Assembly (NCBI RefSeq): GCF_021272185.1
Contig: NZ_JAJSEC010000007.1
Span: 173,948-237,947 of the forward strand
DNA from: Roseivivax sp. GX 12232
GTDB lineage: Bacteria > Pseudomonadota > Alphaproteobacteria > Rhodobacterales > Rhodobacteraceae
Direction: 5' to 3'
DNA length: 64,000 nucleotides
Each line of letters starts with the position of its first letter. The stretch's first letter is position 1. Below the pieces are notes generated by a model, which was given only the letters and a program-made list of their open reading frames with translations, did no database searches and had not been told where the DNA came from. A program made the translations under genes and the position numbers. Below, piece by piece: positions 44,087 through 52,109 of the stretch.

Positions 44087-44103
44087 TGGATCACCTCCTT
44101 TCT
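44086..44103 (-). promoter_or_regulatory. 18-nt perfect complement to the 16S rRNA 3' end (ultra-long Shine-Dalgarno)
   Basis: The minus strand reads AGAAAGGAGGTGATCCAG, complementary over 18 nt to the alphaproteobacterial 16S 3' end CUGGAUCACCUCCUUUCU as I remember it. Ordinary ribosome sites in this window match four to seven bases. The site overlaps the first base of the mini-ORF GTG. Confidence 0.7.
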
Positions 44104-44166
44104 CTGAGTTGCTCAATGAGGTCAGCCTGCCATGCTTTTCCTCGGTCGCAAAACAAAATCTTGTGG

Positions 44167-44796
44167 TCAGGCGGTGTGCGTCGTCGATACTGCGCGGAGA
44201 ACGATCAAACGGAAGGGCACAAGCGCGATCAGCGCCAGGCTCAGCTTGACCAGCCAGTCGGCCACCGCGAGCGACACCCAGAGCGGCACCACCGGCCCGA
44301 CACCCAGGAGCGGCAGCGCCTCGCCGGCCCAGGAGACGTCGTTGCCGGGTTCGAGGAAGACCAGCGCGCCCGAGAAGGCCACGGTGAAGAAGATCGCCGT
44401 GTCCAGCGAAGAGCCCACCAGCGTCGAGGCCAGCGGCGCGCGCCACCAGCGCCCGCCCCGGAGCCGGTCGAAGATCGACACGTCCAGCAGCTGCGCGGTC
44501 AGGAAGGCCAGGCCCGAGCCCAGCGCGATGCGGAAGGTCACCAGCGGGCCGAACTCGCCCTGGATCTGGGTGCCGATGAAGGAACAGACCACGCCCACGG
44601 CGAAGCCCGCCAGCACGACCTTGCGGGCCGGGCCGGGCCCGTAGAGCCGGTTCATCAGGTCGGTGACGAGGAAGGCGATCGGATAGGTGAAGGCGCCCCA
44701 GGTCAGCCATTGGCCGAGCAGGAATTGCACCAGGATGTTCGAGGCGACGACGACGGCCGCCATGGCAAGAATGCCGGGGATATGTGCGCGGGTCAT
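44167..44796 (-). CDS. Queuosine precursor transporter (VUT family, YhhQ-like)
   Basis: A 209-residue membrane protein with five or six helices. Typical family segments are NILVQFLLGQWLTWGAFTYP, IAFLVTDLMNRLYGPGPARK and SSLDTAIFFTVAFSG. YhhQ/QueT-like proteins import queuine precursors (preQ0/preQ1) for the tRNA-34 modification queuosine. I looked upstream for a preQ1 riboswitch and saw none I could support. The ATG at 44796 gives MTRAHIPGILAMAA. Downstream is the arfB leader region. Confidence 0.86.
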   Translation of the reverse strand: MTRAHIPGILAMAAVVVASNILVQFLLGQWLTWGAFTYPIAFLVTDLMNRLYGPGPARKVVLAGFAVGVVCSFIGTQIQGEFGPLVTFRIALGSGLAFLTAQLLDVSIFDRLRGGRWWRAPLASTLVGSSLDTAIFFTVAFSGALVFLEPGNDVSWAGEALPLLGVGPVVPLWVSLAVADWLVKLSLALIALVPFRLIVLRAVSTTHTA

Positions 44797-44892
44797 GGAA
44801 TGCTTCCCGTTTTTTGCAAGGTTGCGGGGACTTGGCTCCGGACGCTCCCGGAACAGCCGCGCGCAATAATGCAGAGCCGGGCGCGGCGCAAG

Positions 44893-45771
44893 TTATTCCG
44901 TGACGCGGATCTCCACGAACTCGGTGCGCTGGAGGATGTTGAAATTGTCGTCCGAGATCATCGTCAGCACGGTTTGGCCGCCCGGATCCTGCCAGGCGGC
45001 GATGCCTTCGAGGTTGTCGAAGGTGCCATAGGTCGAGGTGAAGACCACGCGCTCAGAGGTGATCGCGTCCCCTTCGAAGGTGAAGCGGCGCACCCGGCTG
45101 CGGAAGGCCAGCCCGCTGAACTCGCGTTCGAGCAGGTAGAAGGCGCCGTCGGGGCCGAAATCCGCGCCGACCGGCAGAAAGCCCTCGCCGCGCGGGATCT
45201 CGAAGGGCTGCGACCAGCGGCCCTGTTTCAGCCGCCAGACCGGGAAGGGCCGGGTCAGCTGGCCCGAGCGTTCGGGCAGGGTGTAGAGCGTGCCCTCGCC
45301 GTCGATCGCCAGGGCCTCGAGGCCGGAGTTCACCTGCAGGCTTTCGAAGGCCGGGGGAACCGGCAGCGCGCTCGCGCCGCGCGCGCCATAGGCCCAGAGC
45401 CGGGCCGCGCCCTCGTAGCTGATGACCCGGGCGCCCTGCGGGCTGATCGCCAGGCCCTCGGCGTCCCATTCGTGTTTCTCGACCGCGCCGCCGCCCGGCG
45501 TGGTCAGGGGTTCAAGCTGCCCGGCGCGGACGCCCGCAATGCGGCCCTCGCGGCGCTCGAAGCGGCCCGCGGTGATCGCGCCCCGGTCCGAGATCGCGAC
45601 GAAGCTTTGCCCGTCGTCCGAGACCTCGAGGCCGGAGAAGCCGCCGTGGGCCTCGGCCTCGGACTGCCAGGTATAGGCGCCGAAATAGCCCTCGATGGGC
45701 GGTTCGGCGGCGCAGGCGGGCAGGGCGAGAAGGGCGAGCGCGCTCAGCGCGCCGAAAGGACAGAAACGCAT
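44893..45771 (-). CDS. Esterase-like/phytase-family lipoprotein
   Basis: A 292-residue predicted lipoprotein or exported protein. The N-terminus FGALSALALLALPACAAEP has a lipobox-like ALPAC. The body is a beta-propeller-like fold with GGFSGLEVSDDGQSFVAISD, HEWDAEGLAISPQGARVISY, SGLEALAIDGEGTLYTLPE and FDNLEGIAAWQDPGGQTVL, the pattern of the esterase-like-phytase family (PF13449). Activity is not established for this family as far as I know. It overlaps the mepA 3' end by 28 bp, suggesting coupled translation. Confidence 0.8.
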   Translation of the reverse strand: MRFCPFGALSALALLALPACAAEPPIEGYFGAYTWQSEAEAHGGFSGLEVSDDGQSFVAISDRGAITAGRFERREGRIAGVRAGQLEPLTTPGGGAVEKHEWDAEGLAISPQGARVISYEGAARLWAYGARGASALPVPPAFESLQVNSGLEALAIDGEGTLYTLPERSGQLTRPFPVWRLKQGRWSQPFEIPRGEGFLPVGADFGPDGAFYLLEREFSGLAFRSRVRRFTFEGDAITSERVVFTSTYGTFDNLEGIAAWQDPGGQTVLTMISDDNFNILQRTEFVEIRVTE

Positions 45772-46676
45772 TGGGCCGGCAGGTCCGCCATGGTGATCTC
45801 ACGCTTGGGCTTGGGTTTCGGTGCGTTCGGGTCCGGCGGCGGCGGGTTCAGGATGTTGTTCACCCAGGCCTGCGCGTCGGCGCAGCCGTCGCCCGGGGGC
45901 GGCGGGTTCTGGTCGACGCAGCCCGTCGCGCCCGGCGGGCAGGAGAGCCGCACGTGGAAGTGGTAGTGGTGCCCGTACCAGGGCCGGATCTTGCGCAGCC
46001 AGGCGCGGTCACCGGTCTCGTCGTTGCACATCTGCACCTTGGCGCCGGGGAAGATGAAGATCCGCGCGACCCGCGGATCCGAGGCGGCGGCCTTCAGGAT
46101 CTCGTGGTGCGAGCGGGTCCAGTTGTCGTTGGTGAAGGCGCCCTTGGCCCGGCGCATCGAGATCGAGGAGATGTTCTCGCGCTCGCTGGCCGAAAGGTCG
46201 AGCCGGTCGGCGGGGCGCAGCCAGATGTCGACATCGAGCCCGACCTGGTGGCTGGCGTGGCCGGTCAGCATCGGCCCGCCGCGCGGCTGGCTGATGTCGC
46301 CGATATAAAGCCCGTTCCAGCCCGGCTGGGCCGCGGCCTTCCGCGAGAGGCGCTGCACGTAGTCGACGACCTCGGGATGGCCCCAGTTGCGGTTCCGCGA
46401 GAGCCGCATGGCCTGCCAGGTCGGCCCGGTCTCGGGCAGGGCGACATTGCCCGCCGCGCAGCCCTTGGAATAGGAGCCGAAGGGCTCGGCGGCCTGGGCC
46501 GAGCCGTTCTGCTCGGCGCCGAAGAGCTGCTTGGCGCTTTTGGAAGACAGCACCGCGGGAATCGCCGCGGGCGCGCTGGCCTCGGGCAGGGTGCTTTGCG
46601 GACGCTCCGGGTCGTCCCCGCCGCAGCCCGCGACAAGCGCGGCGGCGAGGGCCAGGCTCAAGAAGGGTCGGATCAT
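45744..46676 (-). CDS. mepA: Penicillin-insensitive murein endopeptidase
   Basis: A 310-residue LAS-family metallopeptidase cleaving D-alanyl-meso-DAP crosslinks in peptidoglycan. The signal is a lipoprotein type (LSLALAAALVAGCGGD, Cys about 18). Zinc and active-site residues are in LTGHASHQVGLDVDIW and the C-terminal GHHYHFHVRLSCP; YIGDISQPRGGPM is another conserved block. The C-terminus has a proline-rich run (NPPPPDPNAPKPKPK). The start overlaps the stop of the upstream transporter (ATGA), and the 3' end overlaps the phytase-like gene. Confidence 0.92.
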   Translation of the reverse strand: MIRPFLSLALAAALVAGCGGDDPERPQSTLPEASAPAAIPAVLSSKSAKQLFGAEQNGSAQAAEPFGSYSKGCAAGNVALPETGPTWQAMRLSRNRNWGHPEVVDYVQRLSRKAAAQPGWNGLYIGDISQPRGGPMLTGHASHQVGLDVDIWLRPADRLDLSASERENISSISMRRAKGAFTNDNWTRSHHEILKAAASDPRVARIFIFPGAKVQMCNDETGDRAWLRKIRPWYGHHYHFHVRLSCPPGATGCVDQNPPPPGDGCADAQAWVNNILNPPPPDPNAPKPKPKREITMADLPAQCVSVLSAR

Positions 46677-48037
46677 GCTGCTCGATCTCCGTCGGGGTGG
46701 ACCCAGCGTAGCAGAATGAGCCCGCCCATAAACAGCAGAATGACCGGGATGAAGCCCAGCTGGTTGCTCTCGGTCGCGATGGTGAAGACGGTGATCAGCG
46801 CCGGCGCCAGGAAGGCCGTCGCCCGGCCCGCCAGGGCGAAGAGCCCGAAGGCCTCTGCGGCGTGTTCGGCGCTGCAATGGCGCACCATCATGGTCCGCGA
46901 GGCGGCGTAGAGCGAGCCGCCCGCGCCGCCGATGATCGCGCCGCAGATGTAGAAGATCACGTCGGGCGTGCGCGAGTTCTCGCCGAAGGGGATGCCGAAG
47001 AGCGCCTCGCGGGACATGCCGACGATCACCGAGCCGACCACGATCAGGCACCAGATGTTCGCCCGGATCACCGGTTTCGGCCCGAAGCGCTGGTCGGCGA
47101 GCCCGCCCACCCAGGACAGGATTGCCGCCGCCAGCGCCGCGATGATGCCGAAGACGCCGATCTCGATGATCTCCCAGCCGAGCACCAGCTTGGCGTAGAC
47201 CCCGCCATAGGCGTAAAGCGCGGTCATGGCGTCGCGGTAGAACATCGAGGCCAGCAGGAAGCTGCGGTAGGAGGGCCGGGCGATCACGCCCTTGAGCGTG
47301 GTCTTCAGCCGCGCCAGCACCGTGCCGAGGCTGGGCCGGGCGAGCTTGGTGGCGATCCGGTCCTCGGTCCAGGCGAAGAAGGGGATCGCGAAAAGCGCGA
47401 ACCAGAGCGCGATGAAGGGCCCGACGAAGCGCGTGCCCTCGCGCGCCTCGGCGTCGAGCCCGAAGGGCGGCGCGAGGCCGATGAGCGTGGTGCCGCTTTC
47501 GTTTTCCGCGAAGAACAGCAGCATCACGAAGAGCGAGAGCACCCCGCCCCAGTAGCCGAAGGCGATGGCCCCGCCCGAGAGCCGGCCCATGGTCTCGTTC
47601 TGGCCGAGCGTCGGCAGGATGGCGTTGTTGAGGTTGAAGGCGGATTCCGAGGCGACAAAGCCGATCCAGAAAAGCGCCAGGGCGAGGTAGAGCCCGGTGC
47701 CGTCGGGCTGCAGGAACCAGAGGCCCGCCGCGCAGAGGACCGCCGTCCCGATGAAGCCCACGAACCAGGGCCGCTTGCGCCCGGAAGCGTCCGCATAGGC
47801 CCCGAGAAGTGGGGCCGAGAAGGCGATGACCAGCCCGGCGATGGTCTGGGCGCTCGACCAGAGGCTCTGGGCGCTGGCGCTCGCCGCGCGTTCGCTGGCG
47901 CCCCCGGCCATGAAGGCCTCGGAGGCGACGGCGGCGAAATAGGGGGCGAAGATGAAGGTCAGGCCGAGGGTCGCATAGGGCTGTTGGGCCCAGTCGAAGA
48001 ACATCCAGCCCCAGATCCGTTTGCGCGCCGTCGTCAT
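46673..48037 (-). CDS. MFS transporter, UMF1/Atg22-like
   Basis: A 454-residue, 12-helix transporter. The N-terminus RIWGWMFFDWAQQPYATLGL matches the UMF1 family related to the yeast vacuolar effluxer Atg22. The cytoplasmic loops show DASGRKRPWFVGF after helix 2 and a central loop around residue 210-240 (WTEDRIATKLARPSLGTV). Substrate unknown; Atg22 exports amino acids. First gene of a leftward operon with mepA and the phytase-like gene, all overlapping. Confidence 0.87.
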   Translation of the reverse strand: MTTARKRIWGWMFFDWAQQPYATLGLTFIFAPYFAAVASEAFMAGGASERAASASAQSLWSSAQTIAGLVIAFSAPLLGAYADASGRKRPWFVGFIGTAVLCAAGLWFLQPDGTGLYLALALFWIGFVASESAFNLNNAILPTLGQNETMGRLSGGAIAFGYWGGVLSLFVMLLFFAENESGTTLIGLAPPFGLDAEAREGTRFVGPFIALWFALFAIPFFAWTEDRIATKLARPSLGTVLARLKTTLKGVIARPSYRSFLLASMFYRDAMTALYAYGGVYAKLVLGWEIIEIGVFGIIAALAAAILSWVGGLADQRFGPKPVIRANIWCLIVVGSVIVGMSREALFGIPFGENSRTPDVIFYICGAIIGGAGGSLYAASRTMMVRHCSAEHAAEAFGLFALAGRATAFLAPALITVFTIATESNQLGFIPVILLFMGGLILLRWVHPDGDRAA

Positions 48038-48210
48038 GTCACCCCCGTGTCGCGGTCCCGGGCGATCAAACGCGGGGCACGCTGGGCTGGCAAGGGGGCG
48101 CTGTGGCGGGGGCGTGGAATTCCCGTCACGCGCGACATTGCTGCCGATGGGGGTGGGGGTGGTCGGTCAGTGCGCCCACCTTGCCGGCTCAACCGGAACA
48201 AACACTCTCC

Positions 48211-48290
48211 AAGCCAAGCCAAGCCAAGCCAAGCCAAGCCAAGCCAAGCCAAGCCAAGCCAAGCCAAGCCAAGCCAAGCCAAGCCAAGCC
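48211..48290. repeat. Pentanucleotide tandem repeat (AAGCC)16
   Basis: Sixteen perfect head-to-tail AAGCC units followed by AAGCG. Perfect identity of so many short units suggests recent slippage-type expansion. It lies about 175 bp upstream of the MFS transporter start, not in a recognised gene. Confidence 0.95.
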
Positions 48291-48321
48291 AAGCGCACAC
48301 CACGCCGCCCCGCGCCCCGCC

Positions 48322-48485
48322 TTGCGCCCGAATAGCATCGAAGATGCCGGGCGCGCGCCGGACCGGCCCCTTGGGCCGGCGCTCTTGTGGGCGAGGCGCG
48401 TCATTCACCCCTAGTCCTGACCTTGCGTGGATAAAGCGCGCCGCTCAGAGGCCAGCAGCGCCGACCCCCGGTCCGGCGCGCGCCC
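48322..48485 (+). repeat. Structured dispersed repeat, copy 3
   Basis: A 164-bp element. Its first 62 bases are identical to copy 2 (left hairpin with GCATC-GAA-GATGC, left arm GGGCGCGCGCCGGACCGG at 48349-48366). The right arm CCGGTCCGGCGCGCGCCC (48468-48485) pairs perfectly with the left. The inner arms GGGCCGGCGCT and AGCGCCGACCC have one mismatch. The central GGATAAAGCGC is kept; the stretch around 48387-48412 is variable. Confidence 0.85.
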
Positions 48486-48751
48486 TCTGGAGGCGCTTGT
48501 GGCGCGGTTGGAGGGGCGCCTGTTGCGTGGTTGGAGCTGGGAGGGAGGCGATGTGCCAGGTGGACAGCTTGGCGGGGCCTTGTTCGGGCCGACGGAAGCC
48601 GTCCCCGATGGCCGGCCTTCTCGGGGAAAGGCCATCCGTTCGAGATCGACCTAGCTAACCAGCGAGGCATTCAGAGGGAGACAAGACAGATGGCGCGCGC
48701 CGACCGGAGGCCGCGCCAGCCGGTCACGCATGCGACCAACGCCCCCGCAGC

Positions 48752-49288
48752 TCAGCCCTTCTCGGGCGGCCAGGGGCGCTGCGCTTCGGCCTCGGTCCAG
48801 GCCTGGATCCAGGCGGGCATCTCGGGCGGCTCGGGGGCGTGGCCCAGGACCTCGGCGACCTTGGCGGGCGGCACGATGCCGTTCTTGTCGGTCACCGCGG
48901 TGCGGAACAGCGCGTGGCTCGTGCATTCGCCGTCGCGGCGCCACATGGATTGCTCCATGTAGATGAACTTCGAGTCCCAGCTCACCAGCCGCGAATGCAT
49001 CTCGACCCGGTCGAAGGCCCGCACCCGGCGGCGGTAGCGCACCGAGGAGCCCGCCACGGTCAGCCCCCAGCCGCGCGCGCGCATCACCGGGATCAGCCCG
49101 GCGCGCATCGCCAGCGGGATCCGCCCGAGGTCGTAGAGCGTCAGCGTCCGGCCGTTGTTCAGCTCCCACCACATGTCGAGGTCCCAGGGCCAGCAGATGT
49201 GATGCGAGACATGCGGCGCGCCCAGCGCCAGGGCGGGGGCGTTGCGGAAGACCAGGGCTTCCTTGAACAGGCGGACGAATGGATACAT
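48752..49288 (-). CDS. Acyl-CoA thioesterase family protein
   Basis: A 178-residue hotdog-fold protein of the 4HBT type. Segments HHICWPWDLDMWWELNNGRT (the first strand and hot-dog helix with Asn in place of the usual catalytic Asp region) and GSSVRYRRRVRAFDRVEMH match the broad thioesterase family. The substrate is unknown; FabZ-like or YbgC-like alternatives are less likely from the motifs. Divergent from the YggT gene. The ATG at 49288 follows AAAGGAGCGCCCG. Confidence 0.8.
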   Translation of the reverse strand: MYPFVRLFKEALVFRNAPALALGAPHVSHHICWPWDLDMWWELNNGRTLTLYDLGRIPLAMRAGLIPVMRARGWGLTVAGSSVRYRRRVRAFDRVEMHSRLVSWDSKFIYMEQSMWRRDGECTSHALFRTAVTDKNGIVPPAKVAEVLGHAPEPPEMPAWIQAWTEAEAQRPWPPEKG

Positions 49289-49419
49289 CGGGCGCTCCTT
49301 TGGGCAGCCCTGTCGCGTTCCTCCGCCCCAGCGTCAAGGGGGACGCGGCGGCACTTGCCCTCGCGCGGCGCTGCCCTTACCTCTCGGGGCGGTGCCAGAC
49401 GCGGAAGGAATGACCCGAC

Positions 49420-49713
49420 ATGCAATCGCTTTTCCAGATCCTGATGCTGATCCTCGACGTCGTGTGGTTCTTCATCATCGCGCATGTCATCATGAGCTGG
49501 CTGATCAACTTCCAGGTGCTGAACCTGCGCCAGCCCTTCGTCGCGCAGATCTGGGACGGGCTGAACCGCCTCCTGGAGCCGGCCTATGCGCAGATCCGCC
49601 GGGTGCTGCCGCAGATGGGCGGGCTCGACCTCGCGCCGCTGGTGGCGCTGATCGGCATCTACGCGATCCGCATCGTGCTCGCCAATAACGCCGGGCTGTT
49701 CTACGGCTACTGA
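49420..49713 (+). CDS. YggT family membrane protein
   Basis: A 97-residue protein with two hydrophobic helices (about residues 3-25 and 72-88). The family block INFQVLNLRQPFVAQIWDGL and the following NRLLEPAYAQIRRVLPQ is typical of YggT proteins of alphaproteobacteria. Role uncertain; some relatives affect cell division or osmotic adaptation. The ATG at 49420 follows GGAAGGA. A GC-rich hairpin (CCGCGCGG/CCGCGCGG) and a small dispersed element follow the stop. Confidence 0.9.
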   Translation: MQSLFQILMLILDVVWFFIIAHVIMSWLINFQVLNLRQPFVAQIWDGLNRLLEPAYAQIRRVLPQMGGLDLAPLVALIGIYAIRIVLANNAGLFYGY

Positions 49714-49740
49714 GCGCTCCCGCGCGGTCCCCGCGCGGGC

Positions 49741-49775
49741 ATGAGGGCGCTGCCCTCATACTCCCGGAGTATTTC
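49741..49775 (+). repeat. Small dispersed element, copy 3 (diverged)
   Basis: Hairpin ATGAGGG (49741-49747), loop CGCTG, CCCTCAT (49753-49759), then ACTCCCGGAGTATTTCCGG. The loop is identical to copy 2 and the stem pairs are changed on both sides; the GAGGTATTTT core has drifted to GGAGTATTTC. It lies in the recQ upstream region. Confidence 0.5.
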
Positions 49776-49988
49776 CGGCCCGGTCATGCAGGCAGGGCGG
49801 TCGGCGCAGGCCAAGACCGGCGCGCGCCGGGCCTGAACGGGGCCGGTGCCGGGCCTCGGAGCTTTTCTCGAAGCAGGGCGGCGGCTTGGGCCGCGGAACG
49901 CGCCCGCGGGCGCGCGCGGGGCTTGTTTACCTAATCTTAGTATGAGATTCCTTGTACTCGAGCAGATCTAGATAAATTGGCAGGTGCC

Positions 49989-52043
49989 ATGCCCCGCGAC
50001 CTTCCCGGCGCCGAGGCGCTGTTGCGCGACGTTTTCGGTTACGATTGCTTCCGCCCGGGCCAGGGCGAGATCGTCGAGGCGGTCTCGGCCGGGCAGGACG
50101 TCCTGGCGATCATGCCGACCGGCGGCGGCAAGTCGCTCTGCTTCCAGCTGCCGGCGCTGATGCGGCCCGGGCTGACGCTGGTGATCTCGCCCTTGATCGC
50201 GCTGATGCGCGACCAGGTGCGCGCGCTGCGCGAGGCCGGGGTCTCGGCCGGGGCGCTGACCTCGGGCAACACCCAGGAAGAGACCGACGCCGTCTTCGAC
50301 GCGCTGCACGCCGGCGATCTGAAGCTTTTGTACCTCGCGCCGGAACGGCTGGCCTCGGGCGGCACCGCGCGGATGCTGGGTGAGGCGGGCGTGAGCCTCA
50401 TTGCCGTGGACGAGGCGCATTGCGTCAGCCAGTGGGGCCATGACTTCCGCCCCGATTACCTGCGCATCGGCGCGCTCCGCCGCGAGCTCGACGTGCCGGT
50501 CGCGGCCTTCACCGCCACCGCCGACGAGGAGACCCGCGCCGAGATCGTCGAGCGGCTTTTCGCGGGCGGCGCGCCCGAGGTCTTCCTGCGCGGCTTCGAC
50601 CGGCCGAACATCCACCTGGCCTTCGCCCCGAAGGACGGCCCCCGGCGGCAGATCCTGGGCTTCGCGGGCGCCCGCAAGGGCCAGTCGGGCATCGTCTATT
50701 GCGGCACCCGCGCCAAGACCGAGACCCTGGCCCGGGCGCTGCGCGAAGAGGGCCATGCGGCGCTGGCCTATCACGGCGGCATGGACCCCGACGACCGCCG
50801 CGCGGTCGAGGCGCGCTTCGCCGGGGAGGACGGGCTGATCGTGGTGGCGACCGTCGCCTTCGGCATGGGCGTCGACAAGCCCGACATCCGCTGGGTCGCC
50901 CATGCGGATCTGCCGAAGTCCATCGAGGCCTATTACCAGGAGATCGGCCGCGCCGGGCGCGACGGCGGGCCCGCCGAGACGCTGACGCTCTACGGCCCCG
51001 ACGACATCCGGTTGCGCCGCAGCCAGATCGACGAGGGGCTCGCCCCGCCCGAGCGCCGCAGCGCCGACCACGGGCGGCTGAACGCGCTTCTGGGCCTGGC
51101 CGAGGCGCAGGGCTGCCGGCGGCACAACCTCCTGGGCTATTTCGGCGAGAACCCCGAGGGCAACTGCGGCTTCTGTGACCTCTGCGACAGCCCGCCCGAG
51201 ACCTTCGACGGCACCGAGGCGGTGCGCAAGGCGCTCTCCGCGGCGCTGCGCACCGGCGAGAACTTTGGCGCGGGCCATCTGATCGACATCCTGCGCGGCC
51301 AGTCGACCGAGAAGGTGCGCGCCCGGGGCCACGACAAGCTGCCGACCTTCGCGGTCGGCCAGGAGCTGTCGCAGGCCGAATGGCAGGCGGTCTTCCGGCA
51401 GATGATGGGCTTCGACCTGATGCGCCCCGACCCCGAGCGCCATGGCGCGCTGGTGATGACCGACCGGGCGCTGCCGATCCTGAAGGGCGAAGAGCCGGTG
51501 CAGCTGCGCCGCGACAAGAGCGTGAAGAAGGCCGCCCGGGCCGCGCCCAAGGCCCTGGTCAACGAGGAGGACGCGCCGCTCCTCTCGGCGCTGAAGGCCA
51601 AGCGGCGGGCGCTGGCCGAGGCGGCCTCGGTCCCGGCTTACATCATCTTCAACGACCGCACGCTGATCGAGATGGCCGAGCGGCGGCCGCAGACGCTTGA
51701 TGAGATGGCGGGGCTGTCGGGCATCGGGGCGAAGAAGCTCGACCGCTACGGCGACGCCTTCCTCGCGGTGATCGCGGGCGAGGCCGAGGGGCTGCACCCG
51801 GCGCGCCGCAAGCTGGCGGGAAAGCCGGCGGGCGGGTTGTATGACCAGCTGCTCGAGGCGCAATCGGCGCTGGCGCGGGGGATCGACGGCACCGAGAAGC
51901 CGCTCTCCTGTTCGGCGGCGCAGCTCGCGCGGATCGCCGAGGCACGGCCCTCGGACGAGGGTTCGCTGGGGCGGCTTCTGGACCAGAAGCGCTGCGACCG
52001 TTTCGGCGCGGCCTTCCTCGAGGTGCTGCGCGCTTCTTCCTAG
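49989..52043 (+). CDS. recQ: ATP-dependent DNA helicase RecQ
   Basis: A 684-residue RecQ helicase, which unwinds DNA for recombination and fork repair. Motif 0 FGYDCFRPGQGEIVEAV, Walker A IMPTGGGKSLCFQLPALM (residues 41-58), motif II VDEAHCVSQWGHDFRPDY, motif VI QEIGRAGRDGGPAE, the zinc-binding cysteines (GNCGFCDLCD near 390), a winged-helix domain and a C-terminal HRDC domain (FNDRTLIEMAERRPQTLDEM) are all present. ATG at 49989 gives MPRDLPGAEALL; TTG at 49977 is an alternative. The 70 bp before it are AT-richer than usual, probably promoter. Confidence 0.95.
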   Translation: MPRDLPGAEALLRDVFGYDCFRPGQGEIVEAVSAGQDVLAIMPTGGGKSLCFQLPALMRPGLTLVISPLIALMRDQVRALREAGVSAGALTSGNTQEETDAVFDALHAGDLKLLYLAPERLASGGTARMLGEAGVSLIAVDEAHCVSQWGHDFRPDYLRIGALRRELDVPVAAFTATADEETRAEIVERLFAGGAPEVFLRGFDRPNIHLAFAPKDGPRRQILGFAGARKGQSGIVYCGTRAKTETLARALREEGHAALAYHGGMDPDDRRAVEARFAGEDGLIVVATVAFGMGVDKPDIRWVAHADLPKSIEAYYQEIGRAGRDGGPAETLTLYGPDDIRLRRSQIDEGLAPPERRSADHGRLNALLGLAEAQGCRRHNLLGYFGENPEGNCGFCDLCDSPPETFDGTEAVRKALSAALRTGENFGAGHLIDILRGQSTEKVRARGHDKLPTFAVGQELSQAEWQAVFRQMMGFDLMRPDPERHGALVMTDRALPILKGEEPVQLRRDKSVKKAARAAPKALVNEEDAPLLSALKAKRRALAEAASVPAYIIFNDRTLIEMAERRPQTLDEMAGLSGIGAKKLDRYGDAFLAVIAGEAEGLHPARRKLAGKPAGGLYDQLLEAQSALARGIDGTEKPLSCSAAQLARIAEARPSDEGSLGRLLDQKRCDRFGAAFLEVLRASS

Positions 52044-52109
52044 ACTTTGCGTCGCGCCCTCGGCGCGCTAGATCGGCCCCGACGAGGACCAGATGCAAGG
52101 AGCCCCGCT

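Larger units (their letters stand above)
43841..44166 (-). other. arfB leader region
   Basis: This 326-bp stretch between the queuosine transporter and arfB, read leftward, contains a small TGAG/CTCA hairpin, the extended ribosome-binding site, the 18-codon ORF, the terminator and a second hairpin (CCCCC/GGGGG, 43906-43924) before the arfB ribosome site. The order ribosome site, short ORF, terminator, gene is that of a transcription attenuator, which is inference. Confidence 0.5.
48038..48751. other. Intergenic region with pentanucleotide array and structured repeat
   Basis: These 714 bp between two leftward genes contain the AAGCC tandem array (48211-48290) and structured repeat copy 3 (48322-48485), 32 bp apart. 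The remaining 270 bp downstream show no gene I can support. The promoter of the MFS operon must lie near 48040-48110. Confidence 0.65.

Noticed and set aside
44086..44103. A fragment of a 16S rRNA gene
   Set aside because: Only the last 18 nt match, on the strand opposite to that of a sense ribosomal fragment for the local genes, and the flanking bases do not match 16S. A ribosome-binding function explains it better.
44797..44892. preQ1 riboswitch upstream of the queuosine precursor transporter
   Set aside because: I could not find the small H-type pseudoknot pattern or the A-rich tail in the 96 bp upstream of 44796.
48211..48290. CRISPR-like array
   Set aside because: Units are five bases with no spacers and no cas genes nearby; it is a simple tandem repeat.
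49914..49988. LexA (SOS) box in the recQ promoter
   Set aside because: No GTTC-N7-GTTC or GAAC-N7-GAAC pair, the alphaproteobacterial pattern, is present.
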